Below, piece by piece: positions 16,480 to 25,686 of a stretch of DNA of 64,000 nucleotides. The translations under genes were made by a program, and so were the position numbers. Origin of the DNA: Ensifer sesbaniae (GTDB lineage Bacteria; Pseudomonadota; Alphaproteobacteria; Rhizobiales; Rhizobiaceae). Within the stretch, counting starts at the first letter, position 1, and each line of letters starts with the position of its first letter. The stretch is from positions 3,231,137 through 3,295,136 of the forward strand of contig NZ_JABEKU010000001.1 in NCBI RefSeq assembly GCF_013283665.1, in the 5' to 3' direction. The notes below the pieces were generated by a model, which saw only the letters and a list, made by a program, of their open reading frames with translations, was not told the origin of the DNA and searched no databases.

Positions 16480-17742
16480 ATGAAAAAACTGATCACTGCC
16501 ACGCTTCTCGCCAGCCTCATGGCCGGGAGCGCACTCGCCGACACCAAGCTGAAGCTCGTCGAGGTGATCACCAGCCCCGAGCGCACCGAGACGCTGAAGT
16601 CGATCGTCGCCAAGTTCGAGGCGGCCAACCCCGGCACGACGGTCGAGATCATCTCGCTGCCCTGGGGCGAAGCCTTCCAGAAATTCGCCACCATGGTCTC
16701 CGCCGGCGAGCTGCCCGACGTGATGGAAATGCCCGACACCTGGCTGTCGCTCTACGCCAACAACGGCATGCTCGAAAGCCTCGAGCCCTACCTCGCCAAG
16801 TGGGAACACACCGGCGGCCTCACCGAACGCGCGCTCGAACTCGGCCGTGACGTCAACGATACCGCCTATATGCTGCCCTACGGCTTCTATCTGCGGGCGA
16901 TGTTCTACAACAAGAAGCTCTTGTCGGAAGCCGGCGTCAGCGAGCCGCCGAAGACCATGGACGATTTCGTCAAGGCATCCGAAGCCGTCTCCAAGCTTCC
17001 GGGCAAATCCGGCTACTGCCTGCGCGGCGGTCCTGGCGGCCTCAATGGCTGGGTGATGTTCGGCGCCACCATGGCCGGGAGCAACAAGTTCTTCAACGAG
17101 GACGGCACCTCGACCATGAACAGCGAAGGCTGGGTCAAGGGCCTGACCTGGGTCATCGACCTCTACAAGAAGGGTTTGGCTCCAAAGGACAGCGTAAACT
17201 GGGGCTTCAACGAAATTGTCGCCGGTTTCTACAGCGGCACCTGCGCCTTCCTCGACCAGGATCCGGACGCGCTGATCGCCATTGCCGAGCGCATGAAGCC
17301 CGACGATTTCGGCGTCACCACCATGCCGAAGGGCCCGAGCGGCAAGGCTTTCACCACCATCGGCTTCGCCGGCTGGTCGATGCTCTCCGCCAGCCAGAAC
17401 AAGGACCTCTCCTGGAAGCTGATCGAGACGCTCGAAGGACCGGAAGGCAACATCGAGTGGAACAAGCGCACCGGCGCGCTGCCGGTGCACAAGTCGGCCG
17501 AGAAGGACCCCTTCTATGCAAGCCCGCAGTTCAAGGGCTGGTTCGACGAGCTCGCCGACAAGGACGTCGTGCTGACGGTCATGCCGACCTACCTCGAAGA
17601 ATTCGCCTTCTTCAAGGATTCGCTCGCCATCAAGACCACCCAGGAAGCTCTGCTCGGCGACATCACGCCGGAGGAACTTGCCAACCAGTGGGCGGACTAC
17701 CTGACCAAGGCACAGCAGAAGTTCCTGGCCAGCAAGAAGTAA
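16480..17742 (+). CDS. extracellular solute-binding protein, CUT1 (sugar) type
   Basis: A 420-aa periplasmic binding protein. The signal peptide is MKKLITATLLASLMAGSALA with cleavage before DTKLKL. The mature domain has the family-1 solute-binding pattern (FEAANPGTTVEIISLPWGE, FATMVSAGELPDVMEM). The start follows GAGGGAA. A perfect 12-bp-stem hairpin lies directly after the stop, which would make this binding protein more abundant than the permeases encoded beyond it. Specificity unknown; the CUT1 class mostly carries sugars and polyols. Confidence 0.9.
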   Translation: MKKLITATLLASLMAGSALADTKLKLVEVITSPERTETLKSIVAKFEAANPGTTVEIISLPWGEAFQKFATMVSAGELPDVMEMPDTWLSLYANNGMLESLEPYLAKWEHTGGLTERALELGRDVNDTAYMLPYGFYLRAMFYNKKLLSEAGVSEPPKTMDDFVKASEAVSKLPGKSGYCLRGGPGGLNGWVMFGATMAGSNKFFNEDGTSTMNSEGWVKGLTWVIDLYKKGLAPKDSVNWGFNEIVAGFYSGTCAFLDQDPDALIAIAERMKPDDFGVTTMPKGPSGKAFTTIGFAGWSMLSASQNKDLSWKLIETLEGPEGNIEWNKRTGALPVHKSAEKDPFYASPQFKGWFDELADKDVVLTVMPTYLEEFAFFKDSLAIKTTQEALLGDITPEELANQWADYLTKAQQKFLASKK

Positions 17743-17748
17743 GCCTGT

Positions 17749-17780
17749 GGCCGGCGGCGGCTTGCCGCCGCCGGCCTTTC
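17749..17780 (+). terminator. intra-operon terminator or mRNA-stabilising hairpin
   Basis: Perfect 12-bp stem GGCCGGCGGCGG/CCGCCGCCGGCC with loop CTTG followed by TTTC, seven bases after the binding-protein stop and before the permease genes. Such structures commonly give partial termination or 3'-end protection so that the binding protein is made in excess. Confidence 0.7.
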
Positions 17781-17838
17781 ATTCGTGAAAATAGGCACGC
17801 TCGAACAACCGGCGGCCGCACAGGGGAAAATTCGATCG

Positions 17839-18774
17839 ATGGACTATGTCGCCCGCCAAAGCGGCCTGCCCAAAAGCAGGACGCCGTTGATGAAGCGCAT
17901 CGCCGATGGCGCCGCGCCCTATCTCTATAGCGCGCCGGCGCTGATCCTGATCGTTACGGTCATGTTGGTGCCGCTGGTGCTCGGCGTCTCCTACGCCTTT
18001 CGCGACATCCAGCTCCTGAACCCGTTCTCCGGTGCCTATGTCGGTCTCGATCATTTCCGGGCACTCTCCGAGGACCAGGCCTTCTACAGGGCACTGCGCA
18101 ACACGCTCTGGTGGACCGGCGCCTCGGTTCTCCTTCAATTCGTCTTCGGCCTGATTCTGGCGCTGCTGCTCGACAAGCCCTTCTATGGCCGCGGCCTGGC
18201 ACAGGCCCTCGTCTTCCTGCCCTGGGCGGTGCCGAGCTTCCTCGCCGGCCTCAACTGGGCCTGGCTGTTCAATCCGGTCGTCGGTCCGCTGCCGCACTGG
18301 CTCTTCGGCCTCGGCATCATGAGCGGGCCGAGCAACATTCTCTCCGATCCCCAGCTTGCCATGTGGGGCCCGATCGTCGCCAATGTCTGGTGGGGCATTC
18401 CCTTCTTCGCGATCACGCTTCTTGCCGCCCTCCAGGCTATCCCCCGCGATCTCTATGAGGCCGCGAGCATCGATGGCGCCGGCCCGGTGCAGCGGTTCCT
18501 TTCGATCACGCTTCCCTTCCTTGCGCCGACGATCGCCATCACCATTCTGCTGCGCACGGTGTGGATCTCCAATTTCGCCGACCTGATCATCGTCATGACC
18601 AATGGCGGACCGGCCGACCGCACCCAGATTGTCGCCAGCTATATCTTCACCCAGGCCTTCAAGCGGCTGGATTTCGGCTACGCCTCGGCGATCGCGCTGG
18701 TGCTTCTGGCACTGCTGCTCGCCTATTCGATGCTGATCGTCATCCTGCGGCAGTGGCTCTTGAGCAAGGATTGA
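17839..18774 (+). CDS. sugar-type ABC transporter permease 1
   Basis: A 311-aa (from the ATG at 17839) MalF/UgpA-type permease with six predicted spans. The EAA loop is ALQAIPRDLYEAASIDGAG, the classic CUT1 docking motif. The ATG follows AGGGGAAAA; a GTG at 17785 in the same frame would add 18 residues and lies immediately after the terminator hairpin. It is followed after four bases by the second permease. Confidence 0.88.
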   Translation: MDYVARQSGLPKSRTPLMKRIADGAAPYLYSAPALILIVTVMLVPLVLGVSYAFRDIQLLNPFSGAYVGLDHFRALSEDQAFYRALRNTLWWTGASVLLQFVFGLILALLLDKPFYGRGLAQALVFLPWAVPSFLAGLNWAWLFNPVVGPLPHWLFGLGIMSGPSNILSDPQLAMWGPIVANVWWGIPFFAITLLAALQAIPRDLYEAASIDGAGPVQRFLSITLPFLAPTIAITILLRTVWISNFADLIIVMTNGGPADRTQIVASYIFTQAFKRLDFGYASAIALVLLALLLAYSMLIVILRQWLLSKD

Positions 18775-18779
18775 GACCA

Positions 18780-19613
18780 ATGCGCGCCAAACCTCTCTTC
18801 CTCACGATCGCGCACCGGCTGGCAATCCTCGCCTATATCGCCTTCGCGCTCTTCCCGCTCTATTGGCTGCTGAAGGTCGCAGTCACCCCGAACGACCTGC
18901 TCTATTCCGAAGGCATCAGGCTCTGGCCGTCGCACGCCAGCCTCGAACATTTCGATTTCGTGCTGCGCCACAGCGCCTTTCCGGTGTTCTTCAGGAACAG
19001 CCTGATCGTCTCCGGCTCGACGGCCGTCATCGTCACCATCCTCGCCTCGCTCTCCGGCTATGCCCTGTCGCGCTTCAACTTCCGCGGCAAGTACTGGCTG
19101 GTGGCGCTGATGCTTCTGACGCAGATGTTCCCGCTGGTGATGCTGGTGGCGCCGATCTTCAAGATCCTGTCGCCGCTCGGCCTCACCAACAGCCTGACCG
19201 GCCTCGTCATCGTCTACACCGCCTTCAACGTGCCCTTCGCCACCTTCCTGATGCAGTCCTTCTTCGACGGCATTCCGAAGGATCTGGAAGAGGCGGCGAT
19301 GATCGACGGCGCGACGCAGTTCGTCGCCTTCCGCCAGATCATCCTGCCGCTGACGCTGCCAGGCATCGCCGCGACGCTCGGCTTCGTCTTCACCGCCGCC
19401 TGGAGCGAGCTCCTGTTCTCGCTGATGCTGATCTCCGGCAACGACCAGGCGACCTTCCCCGTCGGACTATTGTCGTTCGTGTCGAAGTTCTCTGTCGACT
19501 TCGGGCAGATGATGGCCGCCGGTGTGCTTGCGCTCATCCCCGCCTGCCTCTTCTTCCTGCTCATTCAACGTTATCTCGTCCAGGGCCTCACGGCCGGCGC
19601 GGTCAAAGGCTGA
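18780..19613 (+). CDS. sugar-type ABC transporter permease 2
   Basis: A 277-aa MalG/UgpE-type permease with about six spans. The EAA loop reads FFDGIPKDLEEAAMIDGAT, followed by the conserved LPLTLPGIAATLGFVF. The start is the ATG at 18780, four bases after the previous stop; the reading frame extends further upstream only because it overlaps the first permease. Partner of the preceding permease and the following ATPase. Confidence 0.9.
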   Translation: MRAKPLFLTIAHRLAILAYIAFALFPLYWLLKVAVTPNDLLYSEGIRLWPSHASLEHFDFVLRHSAFPVFFRNSLIVSGSTAVIVTILASLSGYALSRFNFRGKYWLVALMLLTQMFPLVMLVAPIFKILSPLGLTNSLTGLVIVYTAFNVPFATFLMQSFFDGIPKDLEEAAMIDGATQFVAFRQIILPLTLPGIAATLGFVFTAAWSELLFSLMLISGNDQATFPVGLLSFVSKFSVDFGQMMAAGVLALIPACLFFLLIQRYLVQGLTAGAVKG

Positions 19614-19622
19614 GGATTACCC

Positions 19623-20690
19623 ATGGCTTCCATCGATATCGCCAACATCCAGAAATCCTACGGCATCCACCCGGTCCTGCACGATGTCGACCTGAAGATC
19701 GGCGACGGCGAATTCGTCGTGCTGGTCGGCCCGTCCGGCTGCGGCAAGTCCACGCTGTTGCGCATGATCGCCGGCCTTGAAAGCGTGACCTCGGGCGAAA
19801 TCCGCATCGCGGGAAGACGCGTCAACGAGCTGGCGCCGAAAGACCGCGACATCGCCATGGTGTTCCAGTCCTATGCGCTCTACCCGCACATGTCGGTCGC
19901 CAAGAACATGAGCTACAGCCTGAGGCTCCGGAAGACCGCCAAGGAGAAGATCGCGAGCATCGTCTCCAGTGCGGCCGCCAAGCTCGGCCTCGATCCGCTG
20001 CTCGAACGCCGGCCCCGCGCGCTTTCCGGCGGCCAGCGCCAGCGCGTCGCCATGGGGCGCGCCATCGTGCGCGAGCCGAAGGCGTTCCTGTTCGACGAGC
20101 CGCTCTCGAATCTTGACGCCCGCTTGCGCGAGCAGATGCGCGCCGAGATCAAGAAGTTGCACAAGGATCTCGGCGCGACCTCGATCTACGTCACCCATGA
20201 CCAGATCGAGGCGATGACGCTTGCCGACCGGATCGTTGCCATGAACGGCGGCTTCGTGCAGCAGGTCGGCAGCCCGCTCGATCTTTATGACCGGCCGGCC
20301 AACCTCTTCGTCGCCGGCTTCATCGGTTCGCCCGGAATGAACTTCTTCGAGGGCACCTACCTGAACGGCACCGCCCCGCGCTTCGAAACGGAAGGCGGCG
20401 TTGTCATCCCCGCACAGCCGCATCCCGCCTTGACCGACGGCGCCCGGGCGACCCTCGGCATCCGCCCGGAGCATGTGGAAATCGGCGCGGAAGCACCGGA
20501 TGCGCTCAAGGCCACCGTCGACCTGGTCGAGCCGACCGGCTTCGGCATCATCCTGCATCTCTCCTTCGGCCGCTCCGGCTTCAAGGCGTTCACAAACGAC
20601 CGCAGGTTCCTGAATGCCTCGGGTTCGCTTCCCGTACGGCTGCCGGTCGAGCGATTGCATTTCTTCAACGCCGCCGGCAATCGCGTCTGA
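19623..20690 (+). CDS. sugar-type ABC transporter ATP-binding protein (UgpC/MalK class)
   Basis: A 355-aa ATPase with Walker A GPSGCGKST near residue 38, signature LSGGQRQRVAMGRA near 135, Walker B FLFDEPLSNLD near 156 and the switch histidine in YVTHDQIEAMTLADR. The C-terminal 120 residues form the regulatory OB/TOBE domain of the MalK class. The ribosome site GAGGATT precedes the ATG. It is the last gene of the FadR-lyase-ABC operon; a weak hairpin at about 20720-20742 may end the transcript. Confidence 0.9.
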   Translation: MASIDIANIQKSYGIHPVLHDVDLKIGDGEFVVLVGPSGCGKSTLLRMIAGLESVTSGEIRIAGRRVNELAPKDRDIAMVFQSYALYPHMSVAKNMSYSLRLRKTAKEKIASIVSSAAAKLGLDPLLERRPRALSGGQRQRVAMGRAIVREPKAFLFDEPLSNLDARLREQMRAEIKKLHKDLGATSIYVTHDQIEAMTLADRIVAMNGGFVQQVGSPLDLYDRPANLFVAGFIGSPGMNFFEGTYLNGTAPRFETEGGVVIPAQPHPALTDGARATLGIRPEHVEIGAEAPDALKATVDLVEPTGFGIILHLSFGRSGFKAFTNDRRFLNASGSLPVRLPVERLHFFNAAGNRV

Positions 20691-20891
20691 CGGCCGATCC
20701 CTCTGGTGAAAATTTAGGCGCAGCCGGCGAACGGTCGGCTGCGGCGGTTGACTTCCACAAAGCGAGGCGTACCGTTTCAATGTCGCAAGTATCAACCGCC
20801 CGTGGCGCCAATTGAGAGAAGCAAGCACCGCCAAGACGACGAACTGACGATAGCCTTCCTTGCCTGCGCCCGGCGATTTTGAGGAAGTGTC

Positions 20892-21278
20892 ATGCGAAAT
20901 TTTGTTGTTGCCCTTGCCTTTTCGACAACTTCGCTCTGTCCGATCGCTGCCCTCGCGCAAGAGGGCGATGCCGCCGCCGGCGAGACCGTGTTCAAGAAAT
21001 GCGCCACCTGCCATATCGCCGACAGCGATACCAACAAGGTCGGCCCTTCGCTCAATCACGTGCTGGGGCGGACCGCCGGCACGCATCCCGATTTCAGTTA
21101 TTCCAAGGCAATGGTCGAAGCCGGTAAGGGCGGCCTTGTCTGGGATGAGGCAACGCTGCGCGACTATCTCAAAAACCCCAAGGCCAAGGTGAAGGGCACC
21201 AAGATGGCCTTTGCCGGACTGAAGGACGACACGGAAATCTCCAACCTCATCGCCTATCTCAAGCAGTATTCGCAGTAG
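20892..21278 (+). CDS. class I c-type cytochrome
   Basis: A 128-aa periplasmic monohaem cytochrome c of the c2 type. The signal peptide ends in CPIAALAQ before EGDAAAG. The haem site is KKCATCHIA near residue 38, and the axial methionine is in GTKMAFAGLKDD near 105. The start follows GAGGAAGTG. It sits 240 bases upstream of the oxidase operon on the same strand, so it is the likely electron donor to that oxidase. A RIME-like repeat separates the two, which may mean separate promoters. Confidence 0.9.
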   Translation: MRNFVVALAFSTTSLCPIAALAQEGDAAAGETVFKKCATCHIADSDTNKVGPSLNHVLGRTAGTHPDFSYSKAMVEAGKGGLVWDEATLRDYLKNPKAKVKGTKMAFAGLKDDTEISNLIAYLKQYSQ

Positions 21279-21357
21279 CCGAGAAAGATTAGAAGCAAGC
21301 GCCGCCCATGGCGAGACGGCGAATTGCGACTATTTTGCGTTCGTGCAATAATTGCAG

Positions 21358-21460
21358 TACAGCGCCACGCGTCTTATCAGACGCGCAAAGGTCGCTGTAG
21401 AACTTTGAATTCCTGCATGTTTTTGTCCTTTGATCGGCTACGATTAAAGGAAACATGCAG
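21358..21460 (+). repeat. RIME1-like intergenic repeat, copy 2
   Basis: Two-hairpin element in the same orientation as copy 1, lying between the cytochrome c gene and the oxidase operon. The first palindrome is ACAGCGCCACGCGTCT with its partner arm to CGCTGTAG. The second arm pair, CTGCATGTTTTTGTCCTT and AAAGGAAACATGCAG, is somewhat shorter than in copy 1. Confidence 0.85.
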
Positions 21461-21518
21461 CAGGCTCTACGGATTGCGTATTCATGCCCACAGCCGGCAG
21501 CGGCGAGGAGGGACAGAA

Positions 21519-22361
21519 ATGGCCGTGGTAGTTATTCTGGTTTTGTTGGCCGTCGGGTCGGTGTTGTTCCATCTGTTGAGCCCATGGTGGTGGACGCCGA
21601 TCGCGTCCAACTGGAATTACATCGACAATACGCTGATCATCACCTTCTGGATCACCGGCGTCGTCTTCGTCGCCGTGGTGCTCTTCATGGCCTATTGTGT
21701 TCTCCGTTTTCGCCATCGCCCGGGAAACCGGGCGGCCTATGAACCGGAAAACCGGAAGCTCGAAGGATGGCTCGCCGGCGGCACGACGCTTGGCGTCGCC
21801 GCCATGCTGACACCAGGCCTTTTCGTCTGGCATCAGTTCGTCACCGTGCCAAGCGGTGCTGCAGAGGTCGAGGTCGTCGGCCAGCAATGGTTGTGGAGCT
21901 TCCGCTTGCCCGGCGCCGACGGCAAGCTCGGAACCTCCGAAACGCGCGACGTCACCCCGGAGAATTCGCTCGGCCTCAATCGCAACGATGCGGCAGCCCT
22001 GGACGATGTCATCATCGAAGGCGGCGAACTGCATCTGGAAGTCGGAAAGCCGGTCAAGATCCTGCTGCGCTCCGTCGACGTTCTGCACGATTTCTACGTA
22101 CCGGAGTTCCGCGCCAAGATGGACATGGTGCCGGGCATGGTCACCTATTTCTGGCTGACGCCGACGCGCACCGGCACCTTCGAGGTGCTCTGTGCCGAAC
22201 TATGCGGGACCGGGCATCCGCAGATGCGCGGCACGGTCGTCGTCGACAATGCCGCCGACTACCAAACCTGGCTTTCGAGCCAGCAGACGTTTTCGCAGAT
22301 GATGGCAGCAACAGAGACGAAGCAAACGGCACAGGCAGAAAACGCCGCGGCGGCGCAGTAG
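21519..22361 (+). CDS. coxM: cytochrome c oxidase subunit II
   Basis: A 280-aa subunit II: two N-terminal membrane hairpin helices (about residues 1-20 and 38-62) and a periplasmic cupredoxin domain. The CuA ligands are visible as the histidine in VDVLHDFYVPEF, then CAELCGTGHPQM. The start follows CGAGGAGGGAC; the frame is open upstream through the repeat but that part is not coding. There is no fused cytochrome c domain, consistent with the separate cytochrome gene upstream. Symbol by gene order and resemblance to rhizobial coxMNOP. Confidence 0.88.
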   Translation: MAVVVILVLLAVGSVLFHLLSPWWWTPIASNWNYIDNTLIITFWITGVVFVAVVLFMAYCVLRFRHRPGNRAAYEPENRKLEGWLAGGTTLGVAAMLTPGLFVWHQFVTVPSGAAEVEVVGQQWLWSFRLPGADGKLGTSETRDVTPENSLGLNRNDAAALDDVIIEGGELHLEVGKPVKILLRSVDVLHDFYVPEFRAKMDMVPGMVTYFWLTPTRTGTFEVLCAELCGTGHPQMRGTVVVDNAADYQTWLSSQQTFSQMMAATETKQTAQAENAAAAQ

Positions 22362-22469
22362 GACGCGCGCCGACGGCGAGAACAATTCCGCGGTTCACCA
22401 TCCGGAATTGCATGTTCAAAGCGTTGGATCATTTCGTTGAAATGACCCGGTGTTGGGAGGTTCTCGCAT

Positions 22470-24248
22470 ATGGTCGACATTCGGTCAGGTACGGGCGAAC
22501 CGATTGGCCCCGCGGAAGTGGAGGACGTGGAGCTCTACCATCCCCATAGCTGGTGGACACGCTACGTCTTCAGCCAGGACGCGAAGATCATCGCCATACA
22601 ATATGCGTCGACCGCCATTGCCATCGGCATGGTCGCCCTGGTGCTTTCCTGGCTGATGCGGCTGCAGCTCGGCTTTCCCGGTGCCTTCGCCTTCATCGAC
22701 GCGGATCGTTACTATCAGTTCATCACCATGCACGGCATGATCATGGTGATCTACCTTCTGACCGCGCTTTTCCTCGGCGGCTTCGGCAACTACCTGATCC
22801 CGCTGATGCTGGGCGCGCGCGACATGGTCTTTCCCTATGCCAACATGCTGAGCTACTGGCTCTATCTGCTCGCCGTGCTCGTGCTCGTCGCGAGCTTCTT
22901 CGCGCCCGGTGGACCGACCGGGGCGGGCTGGACGCTCTATCCGCCACAGGCAGTGCTTTCGGGCACACCCGGCGGCAAGGACTGGGGCATCATCCTGATG
23001 CTCTCGTCCCTCATTCTCTTCATCATCGGCTTCACCATGGGCGGCCTCAACTATGTCGTGACCGTGCTTCAGGGCCGCGCGCGCGGCATGACGCTGATGC
23101 GCATGCCGCTCACCGTCTGGGGCATCTTCACGGCAACGGTCATGGCCCTGCTTGCCTTTCCCGCCCTCTTCGTCGCCTGCGTCATGATGCTCTTCGACCG
23201 CGTGCTCGGCACCAGCTTCTTCATGCCGGCGATCGTCGAGATGGGAGAGCAGTTGCAGCACGGTGGCGGCAGCCCGATCCTGTTCCAGCACCTCTTCTGG
23301 TTCTTCGGCCATCCCGAGGTCTATATCGTCGCGCTGCCTGCCTTCGGCATCGTCTCCGATCTCATCAGCACCCATGCCCGCAAGAACATCTTCGGCTACC
23401 GCATGATGGTCTGGGCGATCGTCATCATCGGCGCGCTCTCGTTCATCGTCTGGGCGCACCACATGTATGTCAGCGGCATGAACCCCTATTTCGGCTTTTT
23501 CTTCGCCACGACGACCTTGATCATCGCCGTGCCGACGGCGATCAAGGTCTACAATTGGGTGCTGACGCTCTGGCGCGGTGACATCCACCTGACCCTGCCG
23601 ATGCTCTTTGCACTCGCCTTCATCGTCACTTTCGTCAATGGCGGGCTGACAGGCCTGTTCCTCGGCAACGTCGTCGTCGACGTGCCGCTCTCCGACACGA
23701 TGTTCGTCGTCGCCCATTTCCACATGGTCATGGGCGTCGCGCCGATCCTCGTCATCTTCGGCGCGATCTATCACTGGTATCCGAAGATCACCGGCAGGAT
23801 GCTCAACGGCCTAATGGGGCATCTGCATTTCTGGGTCACCTTCATCGGCGCCTATCTGATCTTCTTTCCGATGCACTATCTCGGCCTGATCGGCGTTCCC
23901 CGCCGTTACTATGAAATGGGCGAAACCGCCTTCGTCCCGGCCTCTGCCCATACGCTCAACGAATTCATCACCATCATGGTTTTGGTGGTCGGCGCCGCGC
24001 AGATCATCTTCCTGTTCAATCTCGTCTGGAGCATCCGCCATGGTCGCGAGGCCGGCGGCAATCCCTGGCGGGCGACGACGCTCGAATGGCAGACGCCGGA
24101 AACGCCGCCGCGTCACGGCAACTGGGGCAAGGAACTGCCGGTCGTCTATCGCTGGGCCTATGACTACAGCGTTCCCGGGGCGCCCGAAGACTTCATTCCG
24201 CAGAACCAGCCGGGTTCGGCCGGCCTTGCGCCGGAGGGAGCCTCATGA
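22470..24248 (+). CDS. coxN: cytochrome c oxidase subunit I (haem-copper, A1 type)
   Basis: A 592-aa catalytic subunit with about 12 spans plus a C-terminal extension. The CuB/Tyr motif is GHPEVYIVALPAFG (His, Glu of the proton channel, cross-linked Tyr). The next two CuB histidines are in WAHHMYVSGM, and the haem histidines are in VAHFHMVMG. GHPEVY marks the A1 class, which pumps protons through D and K channels. The ribosome site is GGGAGG. It ends with a 4-base overlap with the next gene. Role: terminal oxidase reducing oxygen at the inner membrane. Confidence 0.93.
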   Translation: MVDIRSGTGEPIGPAEVEDVELYHPHSWWTRYVFSQDAKIIAIQYASTAIAIGMVALVLSWLMRLQLGFPGAFAFIDADRYYQFITMHGMIMVIYLLTALFLGGFGNYLIPLMLGARDMVFPYANMLSYWLYLLAVLVLVASFFAPGGPTGAGWTLYPPQAVLSGTPGGKDWGIILMLSSLILFIIGFTMGGLNYVVTVLQGRARGMTLMRMPLTVWGIFTATVMALLAFPALFVACVMMLFDRVLGTSFFMPAIVEMGEQLQHGGGSPILFQHLFWFFGHPEVYIVALPAFGIVSDLISTHARKNIFGYRMMVWAIVIIGALSFIVWAHHMYVSGMNPYFGFFFATTTLIIAVPTAIKVYNWVLTLWRGDIHLTLPMLFALAFIVTFVNGGLTGLFLGNVVVDVPLSDTMFVVAHFHMVMGVAPILVIFGAIYHWYPKITGRMLNGLMGHLHFWVTFIGAYLIFFPMHYLGLIGVPRRYYEMGETAFVPASAHTLNEFITIMVLVVGAAQIIFLFNLVWSIRHGREAGGNPWRATTLEWQTPETPPRHGNWGKELPVVYRWAYDYSVPGAPEDFIPQNQPGSAGLAPEGAS

Positions 24249-24949
24249 ACGTCGCCCTCATCTTCCTGGTGGTGATCCTCACGATCGCTGGCTGGTGGCT
24301 CAGCCGGCAGCGGCTCTTCTCCAAGCCGTGGCTAGAGGTCGGCCACACCTACGATCTCCGCCCGCACGATCGGCCTTCGATCCCGCCCGCGAAGATCGGC
24401 CTTGGCGTCTTCCTCGCGGTCGTCGCAGCCCTCTTCTCCCTCTTCATGAGCGCCTATTTCATGCGCATGGCATCCACCGACTGGTGGTCGACGCCGATGC
24501 CCCGGATCCTCTGGCTCAACACCGCCATCCTCGGGCTCGGCAGCCTGCTGCTCCACGCAGCAGGGGTGACGGCCGAGCGTCACCAGGACGACACGAGCCG
24601 CACGGCACTGATCGCCGCCCTTGCCGCGGGGCTGGCCTTCCTCGCCGGCCAGGTCTTCGCTTGGCGCGAACTCAGCGATGCCGGCTATCTGCTCGCCGAC
24701 AATCCGGCCAACAGCTTTTTCTACATGATATCTGGCATGCATGGCCTCCACATCCTCGGCGGCCTGTTCGCGCTTACCCGGGTGATCGTTAAGACGCGTA
24801 CCGGCCCGATGGGCGAAAAGGCCGTGCTGTCGATCACGCTTTGCGCCACCTATTGGCATTTCATGCTGGCCGTTTGGCTGGTGCTTTTCGCGCTCTTTTC
24901 CGGCTGGGCCAATGATTTCGTCGAGCTCTGCCGGCAACTCTTGACTTGA
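24245..24949 (+). CDS. coxO: cytochrome c oxidase subunit III-like protein 1
   Basis: A 234-aa membrane protein of the subunit III family with about seven spans, translationally coupled to subunit I (ATGA overlap). Family features include NPANSFFYMISGMHGLHILGG and TYWHFMLAVWLVLFALF. It is the first of two consecutive subunit-III-like genes, as in the coxO-coxP pair of rhizobial coxMNOP clusters. Confidence 0.85.
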   Translation: MNVALIFLVVILTIAGWWLSRQRLFSKPWLEVGHTYDLRPHDRPSIPPAKIGLGVFLAVVAALFSLFMSAYFMRMASTDWWSTPMPRILWLNTAILGLGSLLLHAAGVTAERHQDDTSRTALIAALAAGLAFLAGQVFAWRELSDAGYLLADNPANSFFYMISGMHGLHILGGLFALTRVIVKTRTGPMGEKAVLSITLCATYWHFMLAVWLVLFALFSGWANDFVELCRQLLT

Positions 24950-24960
24950 GGAGCCGTGGC

Positions 24961-25683
24961 ATGTCCGCCGAGACACATTCGCCTGTGAGACAACCGCTCC
25001 ATCGCCCGACCGGCCTTGCCGGCCTTGCCGCGGACTGGGCCTCCGATCAGCGGGCGTTCAAGAACGTCTCCTGGGGCAAGGCCATGATGTGGATCTTTCT
25101 CCTCAGCGACACTTTCATCTTCGGCTGCTTCCTCATCGCCTACATGTCGGCGCGCATGTCGACCGCCGTTCCCTGGCCCAATCCGAGCGAGGTGTTCGCG
25201 CTGCACATCGGCGGTACCGACGTGCCGCTGATCCTCATCGCCATCATGACCTTCATCCTGATCTCCTCCAGCGGAACCATGGCGATGGCCGTCAACTTCG
25301 GCTATCGCCGCGACCGCAAGAAGACCGCGCTTCTCATGCTGCTGACCGCCCTCTTCGGCGCCACCTTCGTCGGCATGCAGGCCTTCGAATGGACGAAGCT
25401 GATCACCGAGGGTGTGCGACCATGGGGCAATCCTTGGGGAGCGGCCCAGTTCGGCTCGACTTTTTTCATGATCACCGGGTTCCACGGCACGCACGTCACC
25501 ATCGGCGTCATCTTCCTGCTGATCATTGCCCGCAAGGTCTGGCGCGGCGACTTCGACACCGGCAGGCGCGGCTTCTTCACGAGCCGCAAGGGACAATACG
25601 AGATCGTCGAGATCACCGGCCTCTACTGGCACTTCGTCGACCTCGTCTGGGTCTTCATTTTCGCGTTCTTCTATCTGTGGTGA
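24961..25683 (+). CDS. coxP: cytochrome c oxidase subunit III-like protein 2
   Basis: A 240-aa subunit III with about five to six spans. Family marks are SDTFIFGCFLIAYM, the glutamate-containing LLTALFGATFVGMQAFEW, FFMITGFHGTHVTIGV and LYWHFVDLVWVFIF. I start it at the ATG at 24961 (ribosome site GAGGAG) rather than the TTG five codons upstream. It lies 11 bases after the first subunit-III-like gene. Confidence 0.9.
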   Translation: MSAETHSPVRQPLHRPTGLAGLAADWASDQRAFKNVSWGKAMMWIFLLSDTFIFGCFLIAYMSARMSTAVPWPNPSEVFALHIGGTDVPLILIAIMTFILISSSGTMAMAVNFGYRRDRKKTALLMLLTALFGATFVGMQAFEWTKLITEGVRPWGNPWGAAQFGSTFFMITGFHGTHVTIGVIFLLIIARKVWRGDFDTGRRGFFTSRKGQYEIVEITGLYWHFVDLVWVFIFAFFYLW

Positions 25684-25686
25684 GGC

